From the NCBI GenBank assembly GCA_045046885.1, contig JASFYX010000007.1:26791-90790 (forward strand): a stretch of 64,000 nt of DNA. Reading direction: 5' to 3'. The notes below the pieces were generated by a model. It saw only the letters and a program-made list of their open reading frames with translations. It did no database searches and had not been told where the DNA came from. This document shows positions 6,759 through 16,805 of this stretch, piece by piece. This stretch comes from CG1-02-35-72 sp045046885. GTDB taxonomy: Bacteria; Bacteroidota; Bacteroidia; Flavobacteriales; Flavobacteriaceae. The position numbers were made by a program, and so were the translations under genes. Every line of letters begins with the position of its first letter. Positions within the stretch are counted from its first letter, which is position 1.

Positions 6759-9328
6759 GAGTAAAACTAATCTGCTTATTTTTATTTACCACACTAATTA
6801 CTTTTGCACAACAAAAGAAAACTATTTCTATAACTTTTACTAACAGTCCTCTAACTGAAGTTTTAAGTACTATAGAAAGTCATTTTGATGTTCATTTTTC
6901 GTACGAGTCACATACCGTTTCAAGCTTAAAATTGAGTCTAACAATAGAAGGAAAATCACTCAACGAAATTTTAAATGTTTTACATAAAAAAACAGCTTTA
7001 TTTTTTGAAATTTTGTCAGATAAATACATTGCCATAAGACTATTTACTAATAGTGACTTAATATCAATCTGTGGCAATTTAGTTACAGACAAAGCCATGC
7101 CATTATCTGGTGCAACTATTACATATAATGGTAAAGGCTTAGTAAGTGATAAAAAGGGTTCTTTTAAAATTAAATCTATAAGAGCTGGTACTACAATTAC
7201 AATTCAATATTTAGGTTTTAAAACATTTAAAATAAAAGCAAAAGAATTATTTAGCAATGAATGTAAAAACCTGATTTTAAAAGAAAGCAGCGAACAAATT
7301 AAAACAATTGTCATAAAAAATTACTTGACTAATGGCATTGATAAAACCAATAATGGGTCATTTGTATTATCTCCTAAAAAATTAGGCATTTTAGCAGGAT
7401 TAACAGAGCCCGATCTCTTTCAAAGCATACAACTTTTACCAGGCGTTAACAGCCCAAACGAAACCGCAACAGGGCTCCATGTTCGTGGGGGTACACCCGA
7501 TCAAAATCTTATTTTATGGGATGGTATTAAAATATACCACAGCGGTCATTTATTTGGGGCTATTTCACCTTTTAATTCTTATATAACTAAACAAATTAAT
7601 TTTATAAATAAAGGTACAGATCCCCGATTTGGAGAAAGTGTTTCGAGTGTTTTAGACATTCATACAAGCGATGCTATTCCGACAAAAACAGAAGGTGGTG
7701 CAGGTCTCAATTTAATCTCTGCAGATGCTTATTTAAAGATACCTGTCATTAAAAATAAGTTCAGTATTTTAGCCTCAGCTAGGCGTTCGTTTACAGATTT
7801 TTATCAAAGTAAAGCGTATAGAGAAACCTCAGATATTGTCTTTAAAAGTACACAGCCCAATGCGCTTTTAAGTACCAATAATAATTTTTTCTTTATAGAT
7901 TATAATATTAAAGGTGTTGTGAAGATAAATAACAATAACCTTGTAACGTTCAGTAATTTACTTATTGAGAATAAATTAGATTTTGGCATTAAAGAACTCG
8001 AAGATTCTAGTTCTGGAGGGGGAGAAAACGGCATCGCATTTAAAGATATTTTAGAAACTGACAATCGCGGTTACAGTTTAAATTGGCGTAATAATTGGTC
8101 ACCTAAAATTAAGCATCATTTTAATGCTTATTATTCCGATTATTACCTACTCTACAATAAGTTTAAATCAGAAAATGAAGATGAAAATGGTATACTAACT
8201 TTCGCTAAAAAAAATACGGTTAAAGACTTTGGCCTTTCAATAAACTCAGAATTTATTTTAAATACGTTTTCTAAATTTAAAACGGGTTATCAATACAGTA
8301 ATAAAAATGTAACTTACTTTTTTTTAAGTACAGACGACAACAACAATTCTTTTACAAATAGTAACGAAAGCAATTTAAATACCCACGCGTCATATTTTAC
8401 CTATGAATACGAAAAATTAAAAAATTTAAATTTAACTACAGGCTTAAGAATTAATTATTATCAAAATTTAAAGAAACTTTTTATTGAGCCAAGATTTAAT
8501 TTGGGTGTCTATCTCAATCCTTCTTTAAGACTCAACATTACCGGAGAGTATAAAACGCAATCTATGAGTAAAATTGACGAAACAATTGAAAGTGGCTTGT
8601 CTTTAGAAAATAAATTGTGGTCTATTGCAGACAATACTAATTTCCCTGTAATTACGGCGCAACAATTTACTTTAGGCTTTTCGTATGTTAAAAATAAATG
8701 GCATATAGATATTGACGCCTATTACAAAAACATCAAAGGTATTGCTACGCTAAATTTTGGTTTTTCCGATATTTTTGATAACGATGCACATTTAGGCAAA
8801 AGTCAGGTTAAAGGGTTTGATTTTTATGTTAAAAAGAGCTTTAAAAATTATGCCACATGGCTCAGTTATACTTTTGACGATACTCAAAATAGGTTTAATG
8901 ATATAAACAATAATAATTTCTTTTCTGGTAACTCAAATATAAAACACAACTTTTATTGGTCTCATACTTACAAATTGGCACAATTTGATTTTGCTCTTGG
9001 CTGGCGCTGGCACTCGGGTAAACCCTATTCGGTAGCCACAGATATTGTAACCAATAGTAGTGGTAATTTAGCTTTACAAACAAATGGGATAAACAATTTT
9101 AATCTACCTAGCTACAACAGGTTAGATTTTTCTACCACTTATAATTTCAATTTATCAAAAGCTAAAAATGTCAAGGCTAAAATTGGCCTCTCCTATTTAA
9201 ATGTGCTTAATAAAGAAAATATATTAAGTCGCGATTATTTTATCAATCAAACTTCACATCTTATAAATTCAGCCGATAAAGTTTCTTTAGAGCGCATTTT
9301 AAATTTTGTTTTTCGCGTTAATTTTTAG
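6755..9328 (+). CDS. TonB-dependent outer-membrane receptor with N-terminal STN signalling domain
   Basis: An 857-residue outer-membrane transporter/transducer. In order: signal peptide (MRVKLICLFLFTTLITFAQ), STN domain (about 22-90) that contacts FecR, a carboxypeptidase-regulatory-like domain (about 105-180, VTDKAMPLSGATITYNGKG), plug domain (about 205-310, with GLHVRGGTPDQNLILWDGI), and a beta-barrel to the terminal FVFRVNF. It lacks a SusD partner next door, so it is not an ordinary SusCD glycan locus. The substrate is unknown; iron complexes, peptides or polymers are all possible. The 4-base overlap with fecR supports a sigma/FecR/receptor trans-envelope signalling unit. Confidence 0.9.
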   Translation: MRVKLICLFLFTTLITFAQQKKTISITFTNSPLTEVLSTIESHFDVHFSYESHTVSSLKLSLTIEGKSLNEILNVLHKKTALFFEILSDKYIAIRLFTNSDLISICGNLVTDKAMPLSGATITYNGKGLVSDKKGSFKIKSIRAGTTITIQYLGFKTFKIKAKELFSNECKNLILKESSEQIKTIVIKNYLTNGIDKTNNGSFVLSPKKLGILAGLTEPDLFQSIQLLPGVNSPNETATGLHVRGGTPDQNLILWDGIKIYHSGHLFGAISPFNSYITKQINFINKGTDPRFGESVSSVLDIHTSDAIPTKTEGGAGLNLISADAYLKIPVIKNKFSILASARRSFTDFYQSKAYRETSDIVFKSTQPNALLSTNNNFFFIDYNIKGVVKINNNNLVTFSNLLIENKLDFGIKELEDSSSGGGENGIAFKDILETDNRGYSLNWRNNWSPKIKHHFNAYYSDYYLLYNKFKSENEDENGILTFAKKNTVKDFGLSINSEFILNTFSKFKTGYQYSNKNVTYFFLSTDDNNNSFTNSNESNLNTHASYFTYEYEKLKNLNLTTGLRINYYQNLKKLFIEPRFNLGVYLNPSLRLNITGEYKTQSMSKIDETIESGLSLENKLWSIADNTNFPVITAQQFTLGFSYVKNKWHIDIDAYYKNIKGIATLNFGFSDIFDNDAHLGKSQVKGFDFYVKKSFKNYATWLSYTFDDTQNRFNDINNNNFFSGNSNIKHNFYWSHTYKLAQFDFALGWRWHSGKPYSVATDIVTNSSGNLALQTNGINNFNLPSYNRLDFSTTYNFNLSKAKNVKAKIGLSYLNVLNKENILSRDYFINQTSHLINSADKVSLERILNFVFRVNF

Positions 9329-9463
9329 TCTAAAACTAAACTTTACAATTGTTTGGTAATTTTTAGCGCATTGTTTCTAAAAATGTTAATAATTTTTTAA
9401 ATTTAGCTTTTAATTGTAAGCGTCATTCGGTAAATTAGCATCTTTTGAAATTACCCAAAATTT

Positions 9464-11320
9464 ATGTCAAAACAAACTTCATATACAGAAGATAATATTA
9501 AATCGTTAGATTGGAAGGAGCATATCCGCATGCGCCCCGGTATGTATATCGGAAAATTAGGAGACGGCGCCTCTGCAGACGATGGTATTTACATTCTTAT
9601 AAAAGAAGTTATAGATAATTCCATTGACGAGTACGTGATGGGAGCCGGCAAAAATATTGACGTAAGTGTAAAAAATGATACCGTTATTATTCGTGATTAT
9701 GGCCGTGGCATTCCGCTTGGTAAAGTAGTTGACGTTGTTTCTAAGATGAATACAGGTGGTAAATATGACACACGTGCTTTTAAAAAAGCGGTTGGTTTAA
9801 ATGGTGTTGGCACAAAAGCTGTAAATGCGCTTTCCTCCTATTTTAAAGTACAATCTTTTCGTGATGAGAAAACGACAAGTGCCACATTTGAATCAGGAGA
9901 ATTAATTGAACAAGAACCCATAGAAAAATCGTCTGTACGAAAAGGTACAAAAGTGACTTTTATTCCCGATACAGCTATCTTTAAAAATTACAAATTCAGA
10001 AATGAATACATTGTAAAGATGCTCAAAAACTACGTGTTTTTAAATACGGGCTTGAGTATTACTTTTAATGGCGAAAAATACTTTTCAGAAAATGGTTTAA
10101 AAGATTTATTAGATGAAAAAATTAATGAAACCGACCGGCTCTACCCTATCATCCACCTTTTAGGAGAAGATATAGAAATAGCCATAACACACAGCAAAGC
10201 GCAATACAGCGAAGAATACCATTCTTTTGTAAACGGGCAAAATACTACACAAGGTGGCACACATCAAGCCGCTTATAGAGAGGCTATTGTAGCTACTATT
10301 CGTAATTACTTTGGCAAAAATTACGAAGCCTCCGATATTCGCAAATCTATTGTAGCAGCTATAAGTATAAAAGTATTAGAACCCGTTTTTGAAAGTCAGA
10401 CAAAAACAAAGTTAGGCTCAACAGAAATGGGTGATAAACTCCCAACTGTTAGAACTTATATAAACGACTTTCTCAAAACAAAACTCGACAATTACCTGCA
10501 TAAAAACCCGGATACAGCCGAAAAGATTTTTAAGAAAATTGTTCAGGCAGAAAAAGAGCGTAAAGAGCTTTCGGGTATTAGAAAATTAGCAAGAGATCGT
10601 GCTAAAAAATCAAGTTTACACAATAAAAAACTACGCGATTGTCGTGTACATATGACAGATATGAAAAAAGACAATCGCCTAGATAGTTCTTTGTTTATAA
10701 CAGAGGGCGATTCGGCAAGTGGTTCGATAACAAAATCTAGAAATGTCAACACACAAGCCGTTTTTAGTTTAAAAGGGAAACCTTTAAACGCCTACGGGCT
10801 CTCAAAAAAGATTGTGTATGAAAATGAGGAATTTAATCTTTTACAAGCGGCTTTAAATATAGAAGATGGCATTGAAAATTTGCGCTATAATAACATCATA
10901 ATAGCTACAGATGCTGATGTTGATGGTATGCATATTCGTTTATTACTGATTACTTTCTTTCTTCAATTTTTTCCTGAAGTCATAAAAGAAGGTCATTTGT
11001 ATATTTTAGAAACACCTCTTTTCCGCGTTCGCAATAAAAAAGAAACCATCTATTGTTATTCTGAAACAGAAAAGCAAAAAGCTATGGCCAAGCTAAAAGG
11101 CAAACCCGAAATAACCCGATTTAAAGGACTTGGAGAAATATCGCCAAACGAGTTTAAATACTTTATTGGTAAAGATATAAGACTTGACCCTGTTATGCTC
11201 GATAAAGAAGTAGGTATAGACCAACTTCTTCAATTTTATATGGGTAAAAACACACCCGACAGACAAAAATTTATAGTTAATAATTTAAAAGTAGAACTAA
11301 ATATTATGGAAGACACATGA
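9464..11320 (+). CDS. parE: DNA topoisomerase IV subunit B
   Basis: ATPase subunit of topoisomerase IV, which decatenates daughter chromosomes with ParC. The 618-residue protein has the GHKL ATPase motifs (IDNSIDEYVMGAG, IRDYGRGIPLG, GLNGVGTKAVNALS), a transducer region, and the TOPRIM metal motifs TEGDSASGSI and DADVDGMHIRLLL. The C-terminus keeps the conserved RFKGLGEISPNEF. It lies in a parE-orf-parC order typical of Bacteroidota, which supports ParE rather than GyrB. Start at the ATG at 9464 gives the usual N-terminus with IKSLDWKEHIRMRPGMYIG. Confidence 0.95.
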   Translation: MSKQTSYTEDNIKSLDWKEHIRMRPGMYIGKLGDGASADDGIYILIKEVIDNSIDEYVMGAGKNIDVSVKNDTVIIRDYGRGIPLGKVVDVVSKMNTGGKYDTRAFKKAVGLNGVGTKAVNALSSYFKVQSFRDEKTTSATFESGELIEQEPIEKSSVRKGTKVTFIPDTAIFKNYKFRNEYIVKMLKNYVFLNTGLSITFNGEKYFSENGLKDLLDEKINETDRLYPIIHLLGEDIEIAITHSKAQYSEEYHSFVNGQNTTQGGTHQAAYREAIVATIRNYFGKNYEASDIRKSIVAAISIKVLEPVFESQTKTKLGSTEMGDKLPTVRTYINDFLKTKLDNYLHKNPDTAEKIFKKIVQAEKERKELSGIRKLARDRAKKSSLHNKKLRDCRVHMTDMKKDNRLDSSLFITEGDSASGSITKSRNVNTQAVFSLKGKPLNAYGLSKKIVYENEEFNLLQAALNIEDGIENLRYNNIIIATDADVDGMHIRLLLITFFLQFFPEVIKEGHLYILETPLFRVRNKKETIYCYSETEKQKAMAKLKGKPEITRFKGLGEISPNEFKYFIGKDIRLDPVMLDKEVGIDQLLQFYMGKNTPDRQKFIVNNLKVELNIMEDT

Positions 11321-11374
11321 TGACAATGTTTTAAATACTAATAGTGGGGACTTAACGTATTTAAACAAAATAGC

Positions 11375-11845
11375 ATGAAATTTAATAATCATAAAAGGGT
11401 TAAAAATACTAAACAATTTTATAATACTTTACTTATAATATCGTTGGCAATATTTGTATTTATAGCCATAACACCAATACACAATACCAGATTCAACATG
11501 GTAAAATATATATTTTTAGGCTTTGCATTTTTAATAGTAATTCTTGCTGTTTTAGGAAATGGGTACTTTGAATACGACAGTACAGGGATGGTAGTCATTA
11601 TAAAAAATGACGGTATTTACAAGAAAGAGATGGCGCCTTTAGCTATTAAAACTATTGAGTTTCCTAAAAAGAAATTAAAAGATTTTAAAATTAAAAATTA
11701 TTTAGTTTACAGGGCATTAAATATCTACCTACACTCAAAAGATAAAGGCACTATAAAGAAACATTTTAATATAACCAATCTTAGTAAAAAACGCGCTAAG
11801 CACTTAAAACAATCGCTTAAAAAGGTAATAAGAGAAAACAGCTAA
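11375..11845 (+). CDS. Two-helix membrane protein with PH-like tail, between parE and parC
   Basis: A 156-residue protein I cannot name. Two predicted membrane helices lie at about residues 19-36 (LLIISLAIFVFIAITPIH) and 43-60 (VKYIFLGFAFLIVILAVL). A small beta-rich, basic domain follows (about 65-150, starting NGYFEYDSTGMVVIIKND), resembling bacterial PH-like domains, and ends with the basic helix LSKKRAKHLKQSLKKVIREN. The gene fits between parE (54 bases upstream) and parC (6 bases downstream), all on one strand, so co-transcription is likely. Any role in chromosome segregation is only suggested by this context. Confidence 0.75.
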   Translation: MKFNNHKRVKNTKQFYNTLLIISLAIFVFIAITPIHNTRFNMVKYIFLGFAFLIVILAVLGNGYFEYDSTGMVVIIKNDGIYKKEMAPLAIKTIEFPKKKLKDFKIKNYLVYRALNIYLHSKDKGTIKKHFNITNLSKKRAKHLKQSLKKVIRENS

Positions 11846-11851
11846 GCATTA

Positions 11852-14557
11852 ATGGATAACACACATTTAAACATAGAAAATACCGGAAATAACAAAGAAA
11901 GTAATAGTCAGGAAACAATTACCAAGGTAACGGGAATGTTTAAAGAGTGGTTTCTAGACTATGCTTCTTATGTTATTTTAGAACGTGCTGTACCATCTAT
12001 AAATGACGGCTTTAAACCTGTTCAAAGACGTATTATGCAGTCTATGAAAGATTTAGACGATGGTCGTTATAATAAAGTTGCCAATATTGTAGGACATACT
12101 ATGCAATACCATCCACACGGTGATGCCAGTATTGGTGATGCTATGGTACAAATTGGGCAGAAGGAATTGCTTATAGATATGCAAGGTAACTGGGGTAATA
12201 TATTAACGGGAGACAGGGCTGCTGCTTCCCGATATATAGAAGCGCGTCTGTCTAAATTTGCATTAGAAATACTTTTTAATCCTAAAACAACAAAATGGCA
12301 AGCCTCTTACGATGGCCGTAGAAAAGAGCCTATAGATTTACCTGTAAAATTCCCACTGGTTTTAGCGCAAGGCGTTGAAGGTATTGCCGTTGGTCTTTCT
12401 ACAAAGATTTTACCTCATAATTTTATAGAACTTATAGACGCTTCTATAAAACACCTAAAAGGCCGGTCTTTTACTATTTTACCCGATTTTCAAACAGGGG
12501 GTATTGCCGATTTTTCTAACTACAATCAAGGTTTACGTGGTGGAAAAGTTTTAGTACGTGCTAAGATTTCTATCTTAGATAAAAAAACACTTACAATAAC
12601 CGAAGTTCCTTTTGGCACAACTACTACGTCTTTAATAGATAGCATTATAAAAGCCAACGATAAAGGTAAAATAAAAATTAAACGCATTGAGGATAATACA
12701 GCTGCTCATGTAGAAATTGTAGTGCATTTACCAAATGGCATATCGCCCGATAAAACTATTGATGCACTATACGCTTTTACCAATTGTGAAATATCTATAT
12801 CGCCTTCAAACTGTATCATTCAAAATAATACACCAGTATTTATTGGCGTTACAGAGATTCTGAAAATTTCTACAGACCAAACAGTTTCTTTATTAAAACA
12901 AGAATTAGAAATTCAGCGTAATGAGCTCGAAGAACAATGGCATTTTGCATCGCTTGAACGCATATTTATAGAAAACCGTATCTATCGTGACATTGAAGAA
13001 GAAAGTACTTGGAAAGGTGTTATTTTGGCTATTGACAAGGGTTTGAAACCTTTTATTAAAAATCTTAAAAGAGCTGTTAACGAAGAAGATATTGTCAAAC
13101 TGACAGAAATCCGCATTAAAAAGATTTCAAAATTCGACTTAGATAAGGCCAAACAATTTATAGAAGGCTTAGAAGATAAGATTGCACAAGTCAACCACCA
13201 TTTAGGACATTTAACTGATTATGCTATTGCCTATTTTAAAAATCTTAAAACAAAATACGGCAAAGGACGTGAGCGCCAAACCGAAATCCGAACTTTCGAA
13301 GATATCGTGGCTACAAAAGTAGTTATGCGCAATACAAAATTGTATGTTAATCGCACTGAAGGATTTGTAGGAACGGCTCTTAAAAAAGATGAATATGTAA
13401 CCGATTGTTCTGATATTGACGCTATTATTGTCTTTTTAAAAGACGGAAATATGATGGTTACAAAAGTAGCCTCAAAAACCTTTATAGGTAAAGATATCAT
13501 TCACGTAGCGGTGTTTAAAAAGAACGACAAACGCACTGTTTATAATATGATTTACCGTTTAGGAAAAAGTGGCCCTACTTATATAAAACGATTCCCTGTT
13601 ACGGGCGTAACACGCGATAAATATTACAATTTAGCAAATGGCACCGCTAACTCTAAAGTGCTTTATTTCTCTGCAAATCCCAACGGCGAAGCAGAAACTG
13701 TAACTATTTTACTACGTGCAGTAGGTAAGATTAAAAAATTAAAATGGGATATAGATTTTGCCGAATTAGCCATTAAAGGACGTGGCGTTCGCGGTAATAC
13801 CGTAACCAAAAATACCGTTAGAAAAATTGAACTGAAAAGTGTTGGCGTTTCCACTTTAAAGCCACGAAAAGTTTGGTTTGACGATACCGTCCAGCGTTTA
13901 AATGTGGATAACAGAGGTGAGTTATTAGGAGAGTTTACAGCTTCAGATCGCTTATTAGTCATAAACCAAAAAGGATTTTTAAAAACCATCGAACCAAAAT
14001 TAACAACGCATTTTGATGAAGATATGATTGTTTTAGAGAAATGGGATCCAAACAAACCTATTTCTGCTGTATATTATGATGGCGAAAAAGACACTTATTA
14101 CGTCAAACGTTTTATGATAGACAATCCTAATAAAGAAGAACTATTTATAAGCGATCATTCTAAATCTAAATTAGAAATAGTGGCTACAGATTACCGCCCA
14201 ATGGCTTCAGTAGTTTATTCTAAACGCAGTTTAGAAAATACTACTTTAAATTTTGAAGATTTTATTGCTGTAAAAGGCATCAAAGCACAAGGGAATCAGC
14301 TTACCAAAGAAAAAATAAAATATATAGATTTAGTCGCGCCACTCCCCTATACGCCACCCGTTATAGACGATATTGAAACAGAAAGTGAAGAAGTGAATTC
14401 TGATGTAGCTATTGAAAAACCCACAGAAACAGAAGTGTCTGAAAAGAAATCAGAATCTAAAGAAACTGATATACCTACTGAAAAACCTGTAATTAAAAAT
14501 TTAGATATTACCCCAACAAATGAAACCGAAGAAGACGGGCAAATTACTCTTTTTTGA
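11852..14557 (+). CDS. parC: DNA topoisomerase IV subunit A
   Basis: The DNA cleavage/religation subunit of topoisomerase IV, partner of ParE. The 901-residue protein has the GyrA/ParC winged-helix core (YASYVILERAVPSINDGFKP), the quinolone-pocket segment HPHGDASIGDAM, and the active-site Tyr128 in AAASRYIEARLSKF. The C-terminal beta-propeller follows. The last 60 residues form an acidic, Lys/Glu/Thr-rich tail ending EEDGQITLF. At the position equivalent to GyrA Ser83 the residue is Ala, which I believe is usual for ParC in this phylum and could lower quinolone sensitivity of this enzyme (inference). Confidence 0.95.
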   Translation: MDNTHLNIENTGNNKESNSQETITKVTGMFKEWFLDYASYVILERAVPSINDGFKPVQRRIMQSMKDLDDGRYNKVANIVGHTMQYHPHGDASIGDAMVQIGQKELLIDMQGNWGNILTGDRAAASRYIEARLSKFALEILFNPKTTKWQASYDGRRKEPIDLPVKFPLVLAQGVEGIAVGLSTKILPHNFIELIDASIKHLKGRSFTILPDFQTGGIADFSNYNQGLRGGKVLVRAKISILDKKTLTITEVPFGTTTTSLIDSIIKANDKGKIKIKRIEDNTAAHVEIVVHLPNGISPDKTIDALYAFTNCEISISPSNCIIQNNTPVFIGVTEILKISTDQTVSLLKQELEIQRNELEEQWHFASLERIFIENRIYRDIEEESTWKGVILAIDKGLKPFIKNLKRAVNEEDIVKLTEIRIKKISKFDLDKAKQFIEGLEDKIAQVNHHLGHLTDYAIAYFKNLKTKYGKGRERQTEIRTFEDIVATKVVMRNTKLYVNRTEGFVGTALKKDEYVTDCSDIDAIIVFLKDGNMMVTKVASKTFIGKDIIHVAVFKKNDKRTVYNMIYRLGKSGPTYIKRFPVTGVTRDKYYNLANGTANSKVLYFSANPNGEAETVTILLRAVGKIKKLKWDIDFAELAIKGRGVRGNTVTKNTVRKIELKSVGVSTLKPRKVWFDDTVQRLNVDNRGELLGEFTASDRLLVINQKGFLKTIEPKLTTHFDEDMIVLEKWDPNKPISAVYYDGEKDTYYVKRFMIDNPNKEELFISDHSKSKLEIVATDYRPMASVVYSKRSLENTTLNFEDFIAVKGIKAQGNQLTKEKIKYIDLVAPLPYTPPVIDDIETESEEVNSDVAIEKPTETEVSEKKSESKETDIPTEKPVIKNLDITPTNETEEDGQITLF

Positions 14558-14634
14558 TTGGGATTTCTGGTTTGAGATTCTGTTATAAAGTAATGTTTAA
14601 CTGATAAATAGGTCTATTTGTTGGGATATTACAA

Positions 14635-14650
14635 GTTGCCCACAATAACG
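14635..14650 (+). repeat. Left copy of an inverted repeat flanking the RM cassette
   Basis: GTTGCCCACAATAACG here matches, in inverted orientation, bases 17939-17955 just after the specificity ORF, with one substitution and one extra A. The pair brackets the restriction-modification genes and may mark cassette ends. Confidence 0.5.
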
Positions 14651-14716
14651 ATGAAACTTATGGAACGAGAAGAAAAAGAATCTTATAAATGATTTAAAAA
14701 AGCTATTTTTGTTTTC

Positions 14717-16765
14717 GTGAAAAAAAATTATAATAAAATGAGAAACTGGAGTTTAGAAGATAATGTTAATGATTGGGTAAAAGCAGAATTTGCAAGAATA
14801 AAACAAACAAAATATACTGTTGAATCTTCAATGTCTGATTATCTTAAAAATGCTATCCAAAATGGTGTAAAACTTAAACGCATTGAACTTGAAGAATCAG
14901 GAGAAAAAGAAAAAGGAAAATCTTGGAAACCTGATTTTGAGCTTGAAGTCTTCGATATTCCTGTCTTAATTGAAAATAAATTAGGTAGCAAAAAGCTATT
15001 GGCAAGTACTGGCGAAAAAGTTAAAAGCGATATTAAATCTGTTAAAAATTTTGCAGTAAATGGAGCAATACATTATGCACAATGTGCAATAATGAGTAAA
15101 AAATATAGTGAAGCAATTGCGATTGGTATTTCAGGCGATAATGTTAATAATGTAATTATTAAAGTGTATTATATCTTTGGCTCAACAGACGAAACTTATA
15201 AATTAGTTAAAAGTTACACTTCTTTAGATTTTTTAGAATCAAAAAAATCCTTTGCTGAATTTTATAAGGTGGCAACACTTACAGAAGATGAAAAACATAA
15301 AATATTAATTGACTCACAAGCAAAGTTGCAAGAATATGCAAAAAAACTAAATAAGTTAATGCACAATCACGCAATTACTGCTCCACAACGTGTGTTATAT
15401 GTTTCAGGTATGCTTTTAGCAATGCAAGACCTTGCAGATATTAAAAAAGGATTAATACCAGAAGATTTAAAAGGTGTAAATCTAGACAACCAAAGAGATG
15501 GAGACACTATAGTAAATCAAATTGAAAATTACCTAACATTAAAAGAAATACCTCAAAATAAGAAAAATCTTATGATGGCTTCTTTTAAAGAGATCAACAA
15601 AGATTCAGACAGAGATAAAAAAATAGAATTAGATAAGATTATTGGTAAATTATTACCAGATTTAGCAAGTGTAAACAAACAAATTTTTACTTATATATAC
15701 GAAAACATCTTTTTATCTATCGACTCAATGAGTGGGCATTTAGATATTATGGGAGAAATGTATTCCGAATTTTTAAAATATGCTCTTGGCGATGGAAAAG
15801 AAATAGGAATTGTGTTAACTCCACCTTATGTTACTAAAATGATGACACAAATTCTAGAAGTTGACGAAAACTCTAAAGTAATGGATTTAGCAACAGGTTC
15901 AGCGGGTTTTCTAATTTCATCTATGGAGTTAATGATAAGTTACACCGAACAGAAATATGGCAAAAGAACCAAAAAAGCAATTGAAAAAATCAAAGAAATA
16001 AAAAAGAACCAATTACTCGGTGTTGAACTCGATGCTCAAATGTTTACGCTTGCATCTACAAATATGATTTTGCGTGGCGATGGTTCAGCCAATATTCGTA
16101 AAGGTTCTTCTTTTAAAGAACCATCTGACCTTTATAAAAAATTCAATGCAGATAAATTACTACTTAACCCACCATTTAGTTTTAAAGAAAATGGTATGCC
16201 TTTCATAAAATTTGGTTTAGATAATTTACAAATCGGTGGTAAAGCAGCAATAATTATACAAGATTCAGCTGGTAGTGGTCGAGGAATTGAAAGTTGCAAA
16301 GCTATTTTAAAACATAATCAATTATTAGCAAGTATAAAAATGCCAATCGATTTATTTCAACCTATGGCTGGTGTTCAAACCTCAATATATGTTGTAGAAC
16401 ATACAGGCAAAAAACACGACCATAAAAAGCAAGTAAAGTTTATTGATTTTAGAAACGATGGTTACAAACGAACAAAGCGTGGTCTTTTAGAAATAAATAA
16501 TCCTATGCAACGATATAAAGACATCGTAGAAATTTATAAAAACGGTGTTACTGCATCAGTTTCCTCTGACCTTTGGGACTTGAAACAAGAAGTGGCTATG
16601 GGTGTTGTTTCAGAAAAAGGAAATGATTGGAATTTTGAACAACATCAAATAATTGATTCAATGCCAAAATTAGAAGACTTCAAAAAAACAGTAAGCGATT
16701 ATTTGGCTTGGAAAGTATCTAATATTTTAAAACAAAACAAAGAAAACGAAAGCTTGGGAAAGTAG
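14717..16765 (+). CDS. Type IIG/BcgI-like nuclease-methyltransferase subunit
   Basis: A 682-residue restriction-modification protein. The N-terminus shows a PD-(D/E)xK-like nuclease signature: PDFE with Asp73, then IENK with Glu86 and Lys88. A helical connector leads to an N6-adenine methyltransferase domain with SAM motif I DLATGSAGF (residues 390-398) and catalytic motif IV NPPF (484-487), as in HsdM/BcgI-type enzymes. No separate helicase or HsdR gene is present, so cleavage is presumably by the N-terminal domain. GTG at 14717 or ATG at 14738 may start it. The ORF stops with TAG directly after the heptamer GGGAAAG, and the specificity region continues in the -1 frame. Confidence 0.88.
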   Translation: MKKNYNKMRNWSLEDNVNDWVKAEFARIKQTKYTVESSMSDYLKNAIQNGVKLKRIELEESGEKEKGKSWKPDFELEVFDIPVLIENKLGSKKLLASTGEKVKSDIKSVKNFAVNGAIHYAQCAIMSKKYSEAIAIGISGDNVNNVIIKVYYIFGSTDETYKLVKSYTSLDFLESKKSFAEFYKVATLTEDEKHKILIDSQAKLQEYAKKLNKLMHNHAITAPQRVLYVSGMLLAMQDLADIKKGLIPEDLKGVNLDNQRDGDTIVNQIENYLTLKEIPQNKKNLMMASFKEINKDSDRDKKIELDKIIGKLLPDLASVNKQIFTYIYENIFLSIDSMSGHLDIMGEMYSEFLKYALGDGKEIGIVLTPPYVTKMMTQILEVDENSKVMDLATGSAGFLISSMELMISYTEQKYGKRTKKAIEKIKEIKKNQLLGVELDAQMFTLASTNMILRGDGSANIRKGSSFKEPSDLYKKFNADKLLLNPPFSFKENGMPFIKFGLDNLQIGGKAAIIIQDSAGSGRGIESCKAILKHNQLLASIKMPIDLFQPMAGVQTSIYVVEHTGKKHDHKKQVKFIDFRNDGYKRTKRGLLEINNPMQRYKDIVEIYKNGVTASVSSDLWDLKQEVAMGVVSEKGNDWNFEQHQIIDSMPKLEDFKKTVSDYLAWKVSNILKQNKENESLGK

Positions 16766-16805
16766 ACACCCTACTTAACGAAAAATTACTAAAAGTTAAG
16801 TGGGG
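16756..16805 (+). promoter_or_regulatory. Candidate programmed -1 ribosomal frameshift signal
   Basis: In the methyltransferase frame the bases read TTG GGA AAG TAG. The heptamer G GGA AAG (16756-16762) obeys the X XXY YYZ rule, so a -1 slip would re-pair as GGG AAA. TAG follows immediately (16763-16765). After a 6-base spacer comes an 11-bp stem, 16769-16779 pairing with 16795-16805 (one G-U pair) around a 15-base loop. Heptamer, 5-9 base spacer and hairpin are the known elements of -1 programmed frameshifting, and the -1 frame is open into the specificity domains. The elements are seen directly; use in the cell is inferred. Confidence 0.7.

Noticed and set aside
6755..9328. SusC of a polysaccharide utilisation locus
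   Set aside because: No SusD partner or glycoside hydrolase next to it; the STN domain and FecR point to a signalling receptor.
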